33,767 nucleotides of DNA from the NCBI GenBank assembly GCA_902494195.1, contig CABUSH010000023.1, forward strand, positions 1 to 33,767. The letters are read 5' to 3'. The stretch is from an uncultured Collinsella sp. Lineage in GTDB: Bacteria; Actinomycetota; Coriobacteriia; Coriobacteriales; Coriobacteriaceae. Shown piece after piece: positions 16,035 to 23,352 of this stretch (the stretch's first letter is position 1; every line of letters starts with the position of its first letter). Below the pieces are notes generated by a model. It was not told the DNA's origin. It was given only the letters and a program-made list of their open reading frames with translations, and did no database searches. A program made the position numbers and the translations under genes.

Positions 16035-16167
16035 CGGGTCGACGCTGCAAACGCCCCATTTGGGCAATCTGACCCTCACTCGTCGGTCGCGTACGCAAGT
16101 ACGCTTCCCTCCTCCTTCGGGCCACCTTGCCACAAATGGAACGTTTTCGCTTACTTATGCTCAACCT
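16035..16167. repeat. Palindromic intergenic element (type C, copy 1)
   Basis: Related to the elements at 20796-20955 and 28939-29095: it shares TCGACGCTGC near its left end, CATTTGGGCAATCTGAC, GCCACCTTGCC and CTTATGCTCAACC. The outer stem is CCATTTG (16056-16062) with CAAATGG (16133-16139). The inner arm differs from the other two copies (a GCGTACGCAAGTACGC palindrome at 16089-16104). It starts one nucleotide after the mfd stop codon. No gene lies within 16035-16249. Confidence 0.75.
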
Positions 16168-16249
16168 GTAAGGGTATTTACGGGACAAAGCCATCTTCGT
16201 CTCACCCACATTGCAGGTTGACTGCCCTTCGCCCGACCGAAAGGAAAGC

Positions 16250-17113
16250 ATGTTCGGATACATCTATAAGAAAGATGTCGCCATTATCGCGGTTGTCCTG
16301 TGCCTTTGTCTGGGCGTGGGCAGCTTCTTTGATTATCAAATCTCGAGTGCGCTGTTCAACATCGGCAGCATGTACGGTCGCTTTGTCGAGGCGGCCGGCG
16401 AGCTGCCGTTTGAGCTGACGGCGAGCATCGCAGGCGTTATGCTCGTGCGCGCGGTGCGTCCCGATTCCAGGGGGAGCAAATGGCTCGCCGTGCTCGGCAT
16501 CCTTGTCAACGTTGGCCTGGCCGGCTACGAGATCGTCTCGTCCCTGAAGGTTGGCGGCAAACTCATCGCGGCTCAGTTGATGCTGACATTTGTGCTGGTT
16601 ATCGCCGCCAACCTTATCGTCTATCGCCTCACGCGCACGACCGAGTCCGACGAGCTCACGCGCTGGGCGTTGATGGTACTTGCCGTGTGGGTTGCTCAGG
16701 CCATTATCCTCAACGTGATCGTCAAGCCGCTGTGGTCGCGCCCGCGCATGCGCGTGATCGAGGTGACGCAGGGACTCGAGTTTCAGCCGTGGTGGGTGAT
16801 TGGCAACCCCGACAAGTGGGCCTATATTGCCGCCGGTGTAGTCAAGGACGGCTTCAAGTCGTTTGCGAGCGGACACACGGCGCACGCGGCGATCGGTCTT
16901 ATGCTCGCTGGGCTTCCCGCGGCGGCCTTTAAGGAAAAACCGTCGCGCCGCCGCGTGGCCTTTTGGACGGCGGCTGCGGTCGCGGCGCTCGTCGCCTTTG
17001 GCCGTATCGTGATCGGAGCGCATTTTTTGAGTGACGTGAGCTGCGGTTTTGCTCTGGTACTGGCACTTGAGTGCCTTGCCGCGCGCATTGCCTATCCCAG
17101 CGGCGTACAATAG
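16250..17113 (+). CDS. PAP2-family phosphatase
   Basis: The 287-residue integral membrane protein of the type-2 phosphatidic acid phosphatase superfamily probably dephosphorylates a lipid phosphate at the outer face of the membrane. The three PAP2 motifs are visible: K159-PLWSRPRMR (motif 1, with Met where Pro is usual), ASGHTAHA (206-213, catalytic H209), and R252-x5-H258-x3-D262 in GRIVIGAHFLSDV. Five to six hydrophobic segments span the protein. AAAGGAAAG just before ATG 16250 defines the start. The aldolase gene follows after 45 nt and may be co-transcribed. Candidate substrates are undecaprenyl pyrophosphate or phosphatidylglycerol phosphate; sequence alone cannot decide. Confidence 0.88.
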   Translation: MFGYIYKKDVAIIAVVLCLCLGVGSFFDYQISSALFNIGSMYGRFVEAAGELPFELTASIAGVMLVRAVRPDSRGSKWLAVLGILVNVGLAGYEIVSSLKVGGKLIAAQLMLTFVLVIAANLIVYRLTRTTESDELTRWALMVLAVWVAQAIILNVIVKPLWSRPRMRVIEVTQGLEFQPWWVIGNPDKWAYIAAGVVKDGFKSFASGHTAHAAIGLMLAGLPAAAFKEKPSRRRVAFWTAAAVAALVAFGRIVIGAHFLSDVSCGFALVLALECLAARIAYPSGVQ

Positions 17114-17158
17114 CTCCGTTTGAATCATCTGGCCGATACCCGGTAAGAGAGGATTGCC

Positions 17159-18184
17159 ATGCTCGCGTTCAACAACGATTATTCCCACGGCGCACACCCG
17201 GCGGTGCTGCAGGCGCTCGTCGATACCAACATGGAGCCGCAGCCCGGCTACGGTACCGATGCGCATACCGAGCGCGCCAAGCAACTTGTTCGCGAGGCCT
17301 GCCAGGCCCCCGATGCCGACGTGTTTTTTCTGGTGGGCGGCACGCAGGCCAACGCGACGGTGATTGACATGCTGCTTGCGCCCTACGAGGGCGTCGTTGC
17401 TGCCGAGACTGGCCACGTCGCCTGCCACGAGGCGGGCGCCATCGAGTTTGGCGGCCACAAGGTGCTCACCATCCCCGGCTACGAGGGCAAGATGCACGCC
17501 GAGGACCTCGAGAACTATATCCAGGTGTTCTACGAAAACGAGAGCTACGAGCACACGGTGTTCCCGGGTGCCGTGTACGTGAGCCTATCGACCGAGTACG
17601 GCACGCTGTACTCCAAGGCCGAGCTCGCGGCGATCCATGCAGTGTGCCAGAAGCGCGAGATTCCGCTGTTTGTGGACGGTGCCCGCCTGGCCTATGCGCT
17701 GACGGCCGATGAGTGCGACATTACCCTGCCCGAGCTGGCGCAGCTGTGCGACGTGTTCTACATCGGTGGCACCAAGTGCGGCGCTCTGTGCGGCGAGGCC
17801 GTGGTGTTTTGCGGCATGCACGCTCCGGCGCATCCCATTCCGCGCATTAAGCAGCACGGCGCACTGCTTGCCAAGGGCCGCCTGACGGGCGTCCAGTTTG
17901 AGGCGCTCTTTACCGATGGCCTGTATTTTGAGATTGGTCGACAGGCGATTGAGACGGCCCGGGCGCTACGTCGTGTGCTGCACGAGCGCGGTTACCAGTT
18001 CTTTTTGGAGACGCCCACGAACCAGCAGTTTGTGATTCTGCCCAACGAGGACATGGCTCGCATTCGCGAGCATGCCTCGATCGAGTACTGGGAAAAGTAC
18101 GACGAGACCCACACGGTGGTGCGCTTTTGCACCAGCTGGGCCACGACGCGGGAGGACATCGACGCGCTGGCGGCTGTCCTGTAG
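17159..18184 (+). CDS. Threonine aldolase family PLP enzyme
   Basis: The 341-residue fold-type I PLP protein of the beta-eliminating lyase/low-specificity L-threonine aldolase family typically cleaves L-threonine or allo-threonine to glycine and acetaldehyde. The expected motifs are present: an N-terminal NNDYSHGAHP, the GGTQANATVI cofactor phosphate loop (60-69), H86 in ETGHVACHE as the ring-stacking residue, FVDGARLAYA with D173 contacting the pyridine nitrogen, and IGGTKCGA with Schiff-base lysine K206. Length is normal. AGAGAGGA lies before the ATG. The gene is followed by a strong terminator. Related enzymes act on other beta-hydroxy amino acids, so the physiological substrate is uncertain. 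Confidence 0.88.
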   Translation: MLAFNNDYSHGAHPAVLQALVDTNMEPQPGYGTDAHTERAKQLVREACQAPDADVFFLVGGTQANATVIDMLLAPYEGVVAAETGHVACHEAGAIEFGGHKVLTIPGYEGKMHAEDLENYIQVFYENESYEHTVFPGAVYVSLSTEYGTLYSKAELAAIHAVCQKREIPLFVDGARLAYALTADECDITLPELAQLCDVFYIGGTKCGALCGEAVVFCGMHAPAHPIPRIKQHGALLAKGRLTGVQFEALFTDGLYFEIGRQAIETARALRRVLHERGYQFFLETPTNQQFVILPNEDMARIREHASIEYWEKYDETHTVVRFCTSWATTREDIDALAAVL

Positions 18185-18202
18185 CCTGATGTAATGACGA
18201 GG

Positions 18203-18245
18203 GGCCGCCTTGCGCTGGGTTTGGCGCAGGGTGGCCTTTGCTTTT
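18203..18245 (+). terminator. Rho-independent terminator after the aldolase gene
   Basis: GGCCGCCTTGCGC (18203-18215) pairs with GCGCAGGGTGGCC (18224-18236), 13 bp with two wobbles, and runs into TTTGCTTTT. It ends about 10 nt before the ribosome site of the next gene. Confidence 0.75.
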
Positions 18246-18260
18246 GGGGAGAAGGGTTGT

Positions 18261-18851
18261 ATGACCGAGATGTCCGAGCCGACGATTCGCCTGGCGACGC
18301 CCGATGATGCGCCGGCGTTGCTTGCCATCTATGAGCCGTATGTGCGCCAGACGGCGATTACCTGCGAATACGAGGTACCGAGCGTTGAGGAGTTCGCCGG
18401 GCGCATCGAGCGCACGCTCAAGCGCTATCCGTATCTGGTGATGGAGCTGGACGGGCGTCCGGTAGGCTATGCCTATGTGAGTCCGCTCAACAGCCGCGAG
18501 GCATACGACTGGTCGGTCGAGACATCGATCTACCTGGCACGCGATGTGCGCCATGGCGGGCTGGGTCGCAAGCTGCACGACGCGCTCAAGCAATGTCTGA
18601 TCGCGATGGGCATCACCAACATGTGCGCGCTCATCGCCGTGCCGCACGACAAGGACGACGAATACCTGACGCACAACAGCCAGGACTTCCATGCCCATAT
18701 GGGGTATCGCCTGGTGGGTGCCTTCGACCGCTGCGCCCAAAAGTTCGGTCGCTGGTACGACATGTGTTGGATGGAGTTGGTCCTAGCCGAGCGCGTTCCT
18801 AACCAACCCAAACCAACCTGGTTCCCCGACCTCCCCAAAACTACCATTTAG
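18261..18851 (+). CDS. GNAT-family N-acetyltransferase
   Basis: The 196-residue acetyl-CoA-dependent acetyltransferase is of the phosphinothricin/methionine-sulfoximine acetyltransferase-like type. It starts with the common TIRLATPDDAPALLAIYEPYV block. A central DGRPVGYAYVSPL strand follows, with IYLARDVRHGGLGRKLHDAL giving the acetyl-CoA pyrophosphate loop. Near the end are the MGYRLVGAFDRCAQKFGRWYD and CWMELVL strands typical of the family. GGAGAAGGG just before ATG 18261 sets the start. An acidic insertion (HDKDDEYLTHN) before the last strands is unusual. It converges on the GntR-1 gene with only 21 nt between. The substrate amine is unknown; self-protection against glutamate-analogue toxins is the family precedent. 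Confidence 0.85.
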   Translation: MTEMSEPTIRLATPDDAPALLAIYEPYVRQTAITCEYEVPSVEEFAGRIERTLKRYPYLVMELDGRPVGYAYVSPLNSREAYDWSVETSIYLARDVRHGGLGRKLHDALKQCLIAMGITNMCALIAVPHDKDDEYLTHNSQDFHAHMGYRLVGAFDRCAQKFGRWYDMCWMELVLAERVPNQPKPTWFPDLPKTTI

Positions 18852-18872
18852 GGACAGGTTTATTTTTGCAGG
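18847..18872 (+). repeat. REP-like GGGACAGG sequence
   Basis: TTAGGGACAGGTTTATTTTTG overlaps the GNAT stop codon and fills the short gap between the convergent genes. Its GGGACAGG core recurs in the hairpins at 25073 and 26901. The T-run may also help terminate the GNAT gene. Confidence 0.4.
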
Positions 18873-19595
18873 TTAGCCGATGGGTTCGGTGTATTTGGCG
18901 CGGTCGGTGCGTTGGATGCGCTTGGAGACATGGAGCGGGCGGCCGTCGGTGTCGTAGACGTAGTCGGTGATCAGGATCAGCGCCTGTCCGCGCTTAACGT
19001 TGAGCAAAAACGCCTCGTTTTGCGAGGCATAGCACACCTCAAAGGTCTTATGTCCCCGTGCTGGCGCGCGATGGAATTCTTGGCGCAGCGTCGCGTAGAG
19101 CGACCCGTTGAGGTCGCGATCGATGAGCGTCTCGAAGCTTGGCGGCAGGTAAGTGGTCTCCAGGCACAGCGGCGCATCGTCCAGATAACGCAGGCGGACA
19201 AGTTTGACGAGCTTGCTGCCCACGGCGGCATCAAAGAACTTAGCTATGCTGCCGGCCGCCTTGGCAAAGCCCGAGTCCACGGTGCGCGTGGTGGGCTTCA
19301 TACCCTGACCCTGTACCTGCGCCGTATAGCTCGAAAACACCAGGTTGTTCTCGTGGAGCGCCGGTGTGTCGGCCACAAAGGCGCCGCGCCCGCGCTCGGT
19401 GCGCACCAGGCCCTCGTCAACTAACACCTTAAGCGCATGGCGCACAGTGCTGCGCGAAAGCCCCGATTCGTCCATGAGTTCCATCTCGGACGGCAGCTTG
19501 TCTCCGCGTGCGTAGATGCCGGCGGCGATGCGGTCACGCAGCATGCCCGCCAGGCGCTCGTATTGGGCCAGTTTCTTTTTAGACGAAGCGTTCAT
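18873..19595 (-). CDS. GntR-family (HutC/UTRA) regulator, GntR-1
   Basis: The 240-residue HutC-type repressor has an N-terminal winged helix (about 8-75; LPSEMELMDESGLSRSTVRH and the wing RTERGRGAFV) and a C-terminal UTRA ligand-binding domain (about 85-236). UTRA domains commonly bind phosphorylated sugars or amines. It is divergent from SIS-1, and the 205-nt space between them contains several TGTAT/ATACA half-sites, so it very likely controls SIS-1 and itself. It is more distant from GntR-2 and GntR-3 than those two are from each other, judged by wing and C-terminal residues. The ligand is inferred to be the SIS-1 substrate or a related phosphate ester. Confidence 0.92.
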   Translation of the reverse strand: MNASSKKKLAQYERLAGMLRDRIAAGIYARGDKLPSEMELMDESGLSRSTVRHALKVLVDEGLVRTERGRGAFVADTPALHENNLVFSSYTAQVQGQGMKPTTRTVDSGFAKAAGSIAKFFDAAVGSKLVKLVRLRYLDDAPLCLETTYLPPSFETLIDRDLNGSLYATLRQEFHRAPARGHKTFEVCYASQNEAFLLNVKRGQALILITDYVYDTDGRPLHVSKRIQRTDRAKYTEPIG

Positions 19596-19605
19596 GCAAT
19601 CAACC

Positions 19606-19762
19606 TGTATCTAACTTGTATGCGAGCCTAATCAAGCATGTATTCAATACAACAATAAAACCGCTGGTAGCTAGTTATCGAAAACCGCATCAGCAAAATT
19701 TCTAAGACAAATATAGCATACAACTAGTCGACATAGCCAAAACATGTATGTAACTTGTATGC
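19606..19762. promoter_or_regulatory. Operator cluster between GntR-1 and SIS-1
   Basis: Two 18-nt copies, TGTATCTAACTTGTATGC (19606-19623) and TGTATGTAACTTGTATGC (19745-19762), differ at one position. They bracket the divergent promoter region, about 139 bp apart. Between them are a perfect palindrome TGTATTCAATACA (19639-19651) and GCATACAACTAG near 19717, which is the same half-site inverted. The spacing suggests cooperative or looped repression by GntR-1. Exact promoter boxes are not clear. Confidence 0.65.
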
Positions 19763-19800
19763 CATCGAGAGCATCAAACGAGAAGAAAGGCTGATGCACG

Positions 19801-20793
19801 ATGACTACTCAGGAACAGGTTAAGGACGTCGTCTCCCAGGTTTTGGCTGACAAGGCTGACAAGGGCGGCATCAAGCGCGTCGTGTGGATTGGCGCCGGCG
19901 GATCCAACGGCGGCAACTATCCTGCCCAGTACTTTATGGAGCACGAGGCTACGCAGGTCGTGAGCTCCAGCTACACCAGCAACGAGTTCGTGCACGCAAC
20001 CCCTGCCTACGTCAATGAGAACACCCTGGCCGTCGTCGTGTCCATGCGCGGCACCAAGGAGACCATCGTCGCCGCCCAGGTCGCCAAGGATCACGGTGCC
20101 AGCACCATCGCTATCTATGTCGACGAGTCCGGCCTCACCGAGGTCTGCGACTACAAGATCCAGTATGACAGCCTGGCCGTCGACGAGTCCTGCATGGGCC
20201 GTACCAACTCCGCCGTCGTGACCATGATCGCCATGGAGCTTACGCAGCAGACCGAGGGCTATGCCGAGTACGAGACCGCTATGGCCGCCTTCGACCTGAT
20301 CGATCCCATCTACCGCAAAGCCGTCGAGTACACCCGTCCGCTCGCTGCCAAGTGGGCCGAGCAGAACGCCGACAAGCCCTGCATCAACGTGATGGCTCAG
20401 GGCCCGCTTTTTGGTGCCGCCTACGTCTTTAGCATCTGCAACGTGCAGGAGATGCTGCAGATCGACTCCTGCACCATCAACACCTGCGACTTCTTCCACG
20501 GCCCCTTCGAGATCCTGGACAAGCGCACCTCGCTGTTCCAGCTCATCAGCGTCGGCCGCAGCCGCTGCAACGACGAGCGCGGCATCCGCTTCGTCAACCA
20601 GTACGGTGGCGAGCGCGTCTATCAGCTCGACGCCAAGGAGCTCGGCCTCAACGACATCAAGGACAGCGTGAGCGAGTACTTCAACCACCTGATCTTTGCC
20701 CCGATCCTCAACAACGTGTACATGCGTGCACTCTCTGCCGTCACCCACAAGGACTACATGACGCGCCGCTACATGTGGAAGCTGGACTACTAA
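19801..20793 (+). CDS. SIS-domain protein SIS-1, putative sugar-amine-6-phosphate deglycase (divergent)
   Basis: The 330-residue protein has two SIS (sugar isomerase) domains, as in FrlB and GfrF, which split fructoselysine- or glucoselysine-6-phosphate into glucose-6-phosphate and lysine. The first domain starts IKRVVWIGAGGSNGGNYPAQ (24-43). The C-terminus TRRYMWKLDY matches SIS-2. Two conserved sites are altered. The phosphate loop reads SMRGTKET (81-88) instead of the SxxGxTxE pattern. The GE(Y/F)xHGPxE active-site motif reads CDFFHGPFE (229-237), with Asp at 230 for Glu, H233 kept. AAAGG lies 10 nt before the ATG. It is controlled from a TGTAT-rich divergent intergenic region. Either a specialised substrate or a non-catalytic role is possible. 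Confidence 0.78.
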   Translation: MTTQEQVKDVVSQVLADKADKGGIKRVVWIGAGGSNGGNYPAQYFMEHEATQVVSSSYTSNEFVHATPAYVNENTLAVVVSMRGTKETIVAAQVAKDHGASTIAIYVDESGLTEVCDYKIQYDSLAVDESCMGRTNSAVVTMIAMELTQQTEGYAEYETAMAAFDLIDPIYRKAVEYTRPLAAKWAEQNADKPCINVMAQGPLFGAAYVFSICNVQEMLQIDSCTINTCDFFHGPFEILDKRTSLFQLISVGRSRCNDERGIRFVNQYGGERVYQLDAKELGLNDIKDSVSEYFNHLIFAPILNNVYMRALSAVTHKDYMTRRYMWKLDY

Positions 20794-20795
20794 GA

Positions 20796-20955
20796 GTTAC
20801 GCGGTTTTACCAAACCGCGTAACGGCTCGACGCTGCGCGGACCGCATTTGGACAATCTGACGTTCAACTTCAAGGGCGCGACCAGAAGGTCAGCGCCCTT
20901 TCGTTTCACGCCACCTTGCCTCAAATGCGGCCCGCTCGCTGACTTATGCTCAACC
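20796..20955. repeat. Palindromic intergenic element (type C, copy 2)
   Basis: It opens with a 12-bp perfect hairpin, GTTACGCGGTTT (20796-20807) with AAACCGCGTAAC (20812-20823). Next is CGGCTCGACGCTGC, and the outer stem is CCGCATTTG (20842-20850) with CAAATGCGG (20922-20930). An inner stem pairs AAGGGCGC (20872-20879) with GCGCCCTT (20893-20900). About the first 40 nt are identical to copy 3 at 28939, where the inner stem reads AAAGGCGC/GCGCCTTT, a compensatory change. It probably also ends SIS-1 transcripts. Confidence 0.85.
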
Positions 20956-20971
20956 AGCGGTGCCTTAGACG

Positions 20972-21015
20972 TTGGGGATGTTCTTAAATGACTAGTCATT
21001 TGGGAACGTCCCCAA
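20972..21015. repeat. 44-nt near-perfect palindrome
   Basis: All 22 base pairs form (three are G-T wobbles) around a central ACTAGT, with GGGGATGTTC on the left and GAACGTCCCC on the right. It extrudes as a stem without a loop, so it is more likely a DNA-level repeat than a conventional terminator. With copy 2 of the type C repeat it fills most of the 334-nt gap before the eamA gene. Confidence 0.8.
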
Positions 21016-21071
21016 TGAGTATGTGGGGAAGCAGATTTTTCCGTTCGGCGATTTGTGTCTTGAAAAATGTA

Positions 21072-21087
21072 TATAACGACTATAACG
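21072..21087. promoter_or_regulatory. Operator-like TATAACG repeat upstream of eamA
   Basis: TATAACG occurs at 21072-21078 and 21081-21087, 9 bp apart, near a TTGAAA (21060-21065) that could serve as a -35. Related ACGTTATA/ATAACG sequences precede the PTS operon (22349-22376) and GntR-2 (28169-28183). Confidence 0.5.
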
Positions 21088-21127
21088 TAGTACGAAACAT
21101 ATTGGAAACAATACCGAGGAGGCTGCG

Positions 21128-22210
21128 TTGAAGAAGAGCAATCTGGGCTATGTGCTGGTGCTGATCGCCGCGCTTATGTGGGGCAGCATCGGAATCTTTG
21201 TAAACGGCATCTCGGCCATGGGCGTTTCGTCCCAGAGCATGGCTGCCTTTCGCTTGTTGGTCGGAGCGCTTATCTTGGCGCCGGTCCTGATGTTTATGGG
21301 CTGCCGTCCGGGTGAGGGGTCTACCGTGGCTCAGGGTCCGCTGGCCCTGTTCAAGGCAAGCCCTAAAGAGCTTGTTCCCTGTGCGCTTGTCGGCATCGTC
21401 GGTTTGGCCGCCGCCAACACCTGTTATTACGAGTGCATGGGCGAGGTGGGCATGTCCACGGCCTCGGTGCTGCTCTACACCTCGCCGGTGTTTGGCGTCA
21501 TGCTCGGCCGCGTGCTTTATCGCGAGGACGTGACCCCCAACAAGCTCGTTGCCATTGTCTTTAACATCGTAGGCTGCGTGCTTGCAGTGACCAATGGCGA
21601 CCTTTCCGGTTTTCATTTTTCGGTTTGGGGCGTCACGTCGGGCGTGATTGCAGGCCTTTGTGGTGCGTCGCTCGCGGTGTTTAGCCGAATAGCAACCAAG
21701 ACGGTCCACCCGCTGGCTGTCACGTTTTGGGGCTTTGTTTTTGGCGGTGCGGTTATGGCAGCTATCGCGGCTCCGTGGCCGGATGTCGCCGCGGCAATGT
21801 CGCCACAGCTGCTGCTGCTGTTCCTTGGCTTTGGACTCATCCCCACAGCCGTTGCTTACATCTTATATATGCAGGGTCTGTCCATGGGGCTCGAGACATC
21901 GAAAGTTCCCGTCGTAATGTCTTTCGAGACGGTCGTCACCGTACTGGTGGGCATTGGTGTCTACGCCGAGCCCGCCGGCGCGATTAAAGTCCTGGGCATC
22001 GTGTTGGTGCTCGCGTCCATCCTGATTATGAACACCGACTTCTCCAAGCTGCGCAACAGTGTGTTTGTCGGTCATGTCATTGAGAGCATGACCTTTAAGC
22101 CCAACGCGTGGTGGACCGAAAAATCTCAGGACATGGATCTGTTTAAGGAACGCACCGGCATTGCGCTGGAACCCACCGTACAGGAAAGCCCCTGGTACTT
22201 CGTGCGATAG
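21128..22210 (+). CDS. EamA/DMT-family transporter
   Basis: The 360-residue protein has two EamA repeats (about 7-145 and 170-305) giving ten predicted membrane helices, as in RhaT/YdcZ-like drug/metabolite transporters. Typical motifs are MWGSIGIFVNGIS at the first helix and ALVGIVGLAAANTCYYECMG in the first repeat. A roughly 55-residue soluble tail (KLRNSVFVGHVIESMTF onward, ending SPWYFVR) extends beyond the family core. The start is TTG 21128 with GAGGAGG 6 nt before it. The upstream region shares TATAACG motifs with the PTS operon that follows, suggesting joint control. By context it might move an amino acid or amine released from the PTS substrate, but specificity is not encoded in any motif I can read. 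Confidence 0.86.
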   Translation: MKKSNLGYVLVLIAALMWGSIGIFVNGISAMGVSSQSMAAFRLLVGALILAPVLMFMGCRPGEGSTVAQGPLALFKASPKELVPCALVGIVGLAAANTCYYECMGEVGMSTASVLLYTSPVFGVMLGRVLYREDVTPNKLVAIVFNIVGCVLAVTNGDLSGFHFSVWGVTSGVIAGLCGASLAVFSRIATKTVHPLAVTFWGFVFGGAVMAAIAAPWPDVAAAMSPQLLLLFLGFGLIPTAVAYILYMQGLSMGLETSKVPVVMSFETVVTVLVGIGVYAEPAGAIKVLGIVLVLASILIMNTDFSKLRNSVFVGHVIESMTFKPNAWWTEKSQDMDLFKERTGIALEPTVQESPWYFVR

Positions 22211-22324
22211 GGGATTGCGCGCAGGGTCTGACCTGGGGTTATCCAGCTAGCGCCGGCCTACCCAGTCCAACGTTTCGAGTACGTTAAACCCGTCAACGGT
22301 CGATTTTCACCCGCGAACGGTCTT

Positions 22325-22376
22325 TATACTAATTAGCAATATAAGCAACGTATAAGACGTTATAATGACCATAACG
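22325..22376 (+). promoter_or_regulatory. Promoter/operator region of the PTS operon
   Basis: Two -10 like boxes occur, TATACT (22325-22330) and TATAAT (22361-22366). The second is embedded in CGTATAAGACGTTATAATG and followed by ATAACG (22371-22376), forming the inverted pair CGTTAT/ATAACG (22358-22363/22371-22376) around the box. Such overlap is typical of a repressor operator. The likely binder is GntR-2, whose own upstream region carries ACGTTATATACGTA. Confidence 0.55.
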
Positions 22377-22392
22377 AAAAGGAGGAGGCAAG

Positions 22393-23316
22393 ATGAATCA
22401 GATCATTCTCGCATCTCATGGCGGCCTGGCCGCAGGCGCCAAAGACACGCTCGAGATGGTTCTCGGCGACGTGTCGAACGTCCACGTCGTGTCGCTTGCT
22501 CGTGACGACAAGGAGCCCATCACCAATAAGGTTGAGGCTATGATCGCCACGTTCAACGCGGACGACACCGTCTATGTGCTGACCGATATGCTCGGCAGCT
22601 CGGTCAACAACAGCATGGTCGAGCTTTCCAAGAACGGCACGAAGTTCACGGTTGTCAGCGGTTTCAACATCCCGTTGGCGCTCACGCTTGCTATGAGCCC
22701 CGCCCCCGTCAAGGGCGCCGAGCTCGCGGCCCTCATCAATGAGGCCCGCACCGGTCTGACCAACCCCAACGCACCGTTCGAGGCCGCCGCGGCTCCCGCC
22801 AAGAAGGCCAAGGCGTCCCGTCACAGCTCCGGTCCCGCCAAGATCGTCCTCGCACGTCTTGACTACCGTCTGCTGCACGGCCAGGTCGTCTTTACTTGGA
22901 CCACCAAGGTTCAGGCCGAGCGCATCATCGTCGTCGACAACGCTGCCGCCAACGATGACATCAAGAAGGGCGCTCTTAAGCTGGCCAAGCCCCAGGGCGT
23001 GCGCCTGAACGTCTTCACCGTCGAGCGTGCCCTCGCCAAGATGGATAAGCTCAACACCCTCGGCGAGCGCGTCATGTTCGTCTTTGGCAACACTGCCGAG
23101 ATGCTGCAGTTCTGTCAGGGCTACAAGCTCGACGCCATCAACCTGGGCGCCACCGCCAACCACGACGGTGCCGATCAGGTCGGCGGCAAGGACAGCTCCG
23201 TCTTCCTCGACGCCACCCAGAAGGCCGACGTCAACCAGCTGCTCGACATGGGCATCAAGCTCTATGTCCAGCAGACCCCTACGTATCAGAGCGTCGACAT
23301 CGACGCCAAGCTGTAA
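22393..23316 (+). CDS. PTS mannose/fructose/sorbose-family EIIAB
   Basis: The 307-residue fused phosphotransfer protein of the mannose-class PTS is cytoplasmic. EIIA (1-125) carries the phosphorylatable H9 in ILASHGGLAAG. An Ala/Lys/Pro-rich linker (128-148) joins it to EIIB (149-307). There the RLDYRLLHGQV motif gives H162, which passes phosphate to the sugar. This fused ManX-like arrangement differs from the separate EIIA and EIIB of the Salmonella glucoselysine PTS. AAAGGAGGAGG precedes the ATG. The order EIIAB-EIIC-EIID-SIS-2 defines the operon. A small CAGGC-TTTT-GCCTG hairpin at 23322-23335 lies just after the gene and could tune relative expression. Confidence 0.95.
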   Translation: MNQIILASHGGLAAGAKDTLEMVLGDVSNVHVVSLARDDKEPITNKVEAMIATFNADDTVYVLTDMLGSSVNNSMVELSKNGTKFTVVSGFNIPLALTLAMSPAPVKGAELAALINEARTGLTNPNAPFEAAAAPAKKAKASRHSSGPAKIVLARLDYRLLHGQVVFTWTTKVQAERIIVVDNAAANDDIKKGALKLAKPQGVRLNVFTVERALAKMDKLNTLGERVMFVFGNTAEMLQFCQGYKLDAINLGATANHDGADQVGGKDSSVFLDATQKADVNQLLDMGIKLYVQQTPTYQSVDIDAKL

Positions 23317-23352
23317 TCAACCAGGCTTTTGCCTGACTGAAAGGAGAAGGGT

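Noticed and set aside
14481..16133. 550-codon minus-strand open frame opposite mfd
   Set aside because: Shadow of mfd, His/Leu/Arg-rich without motifs.
22572..23093. Minus-strand frames opposite EIIAB
   Set aside because: Shadows of a gene with both phosphorylation motifs intact.
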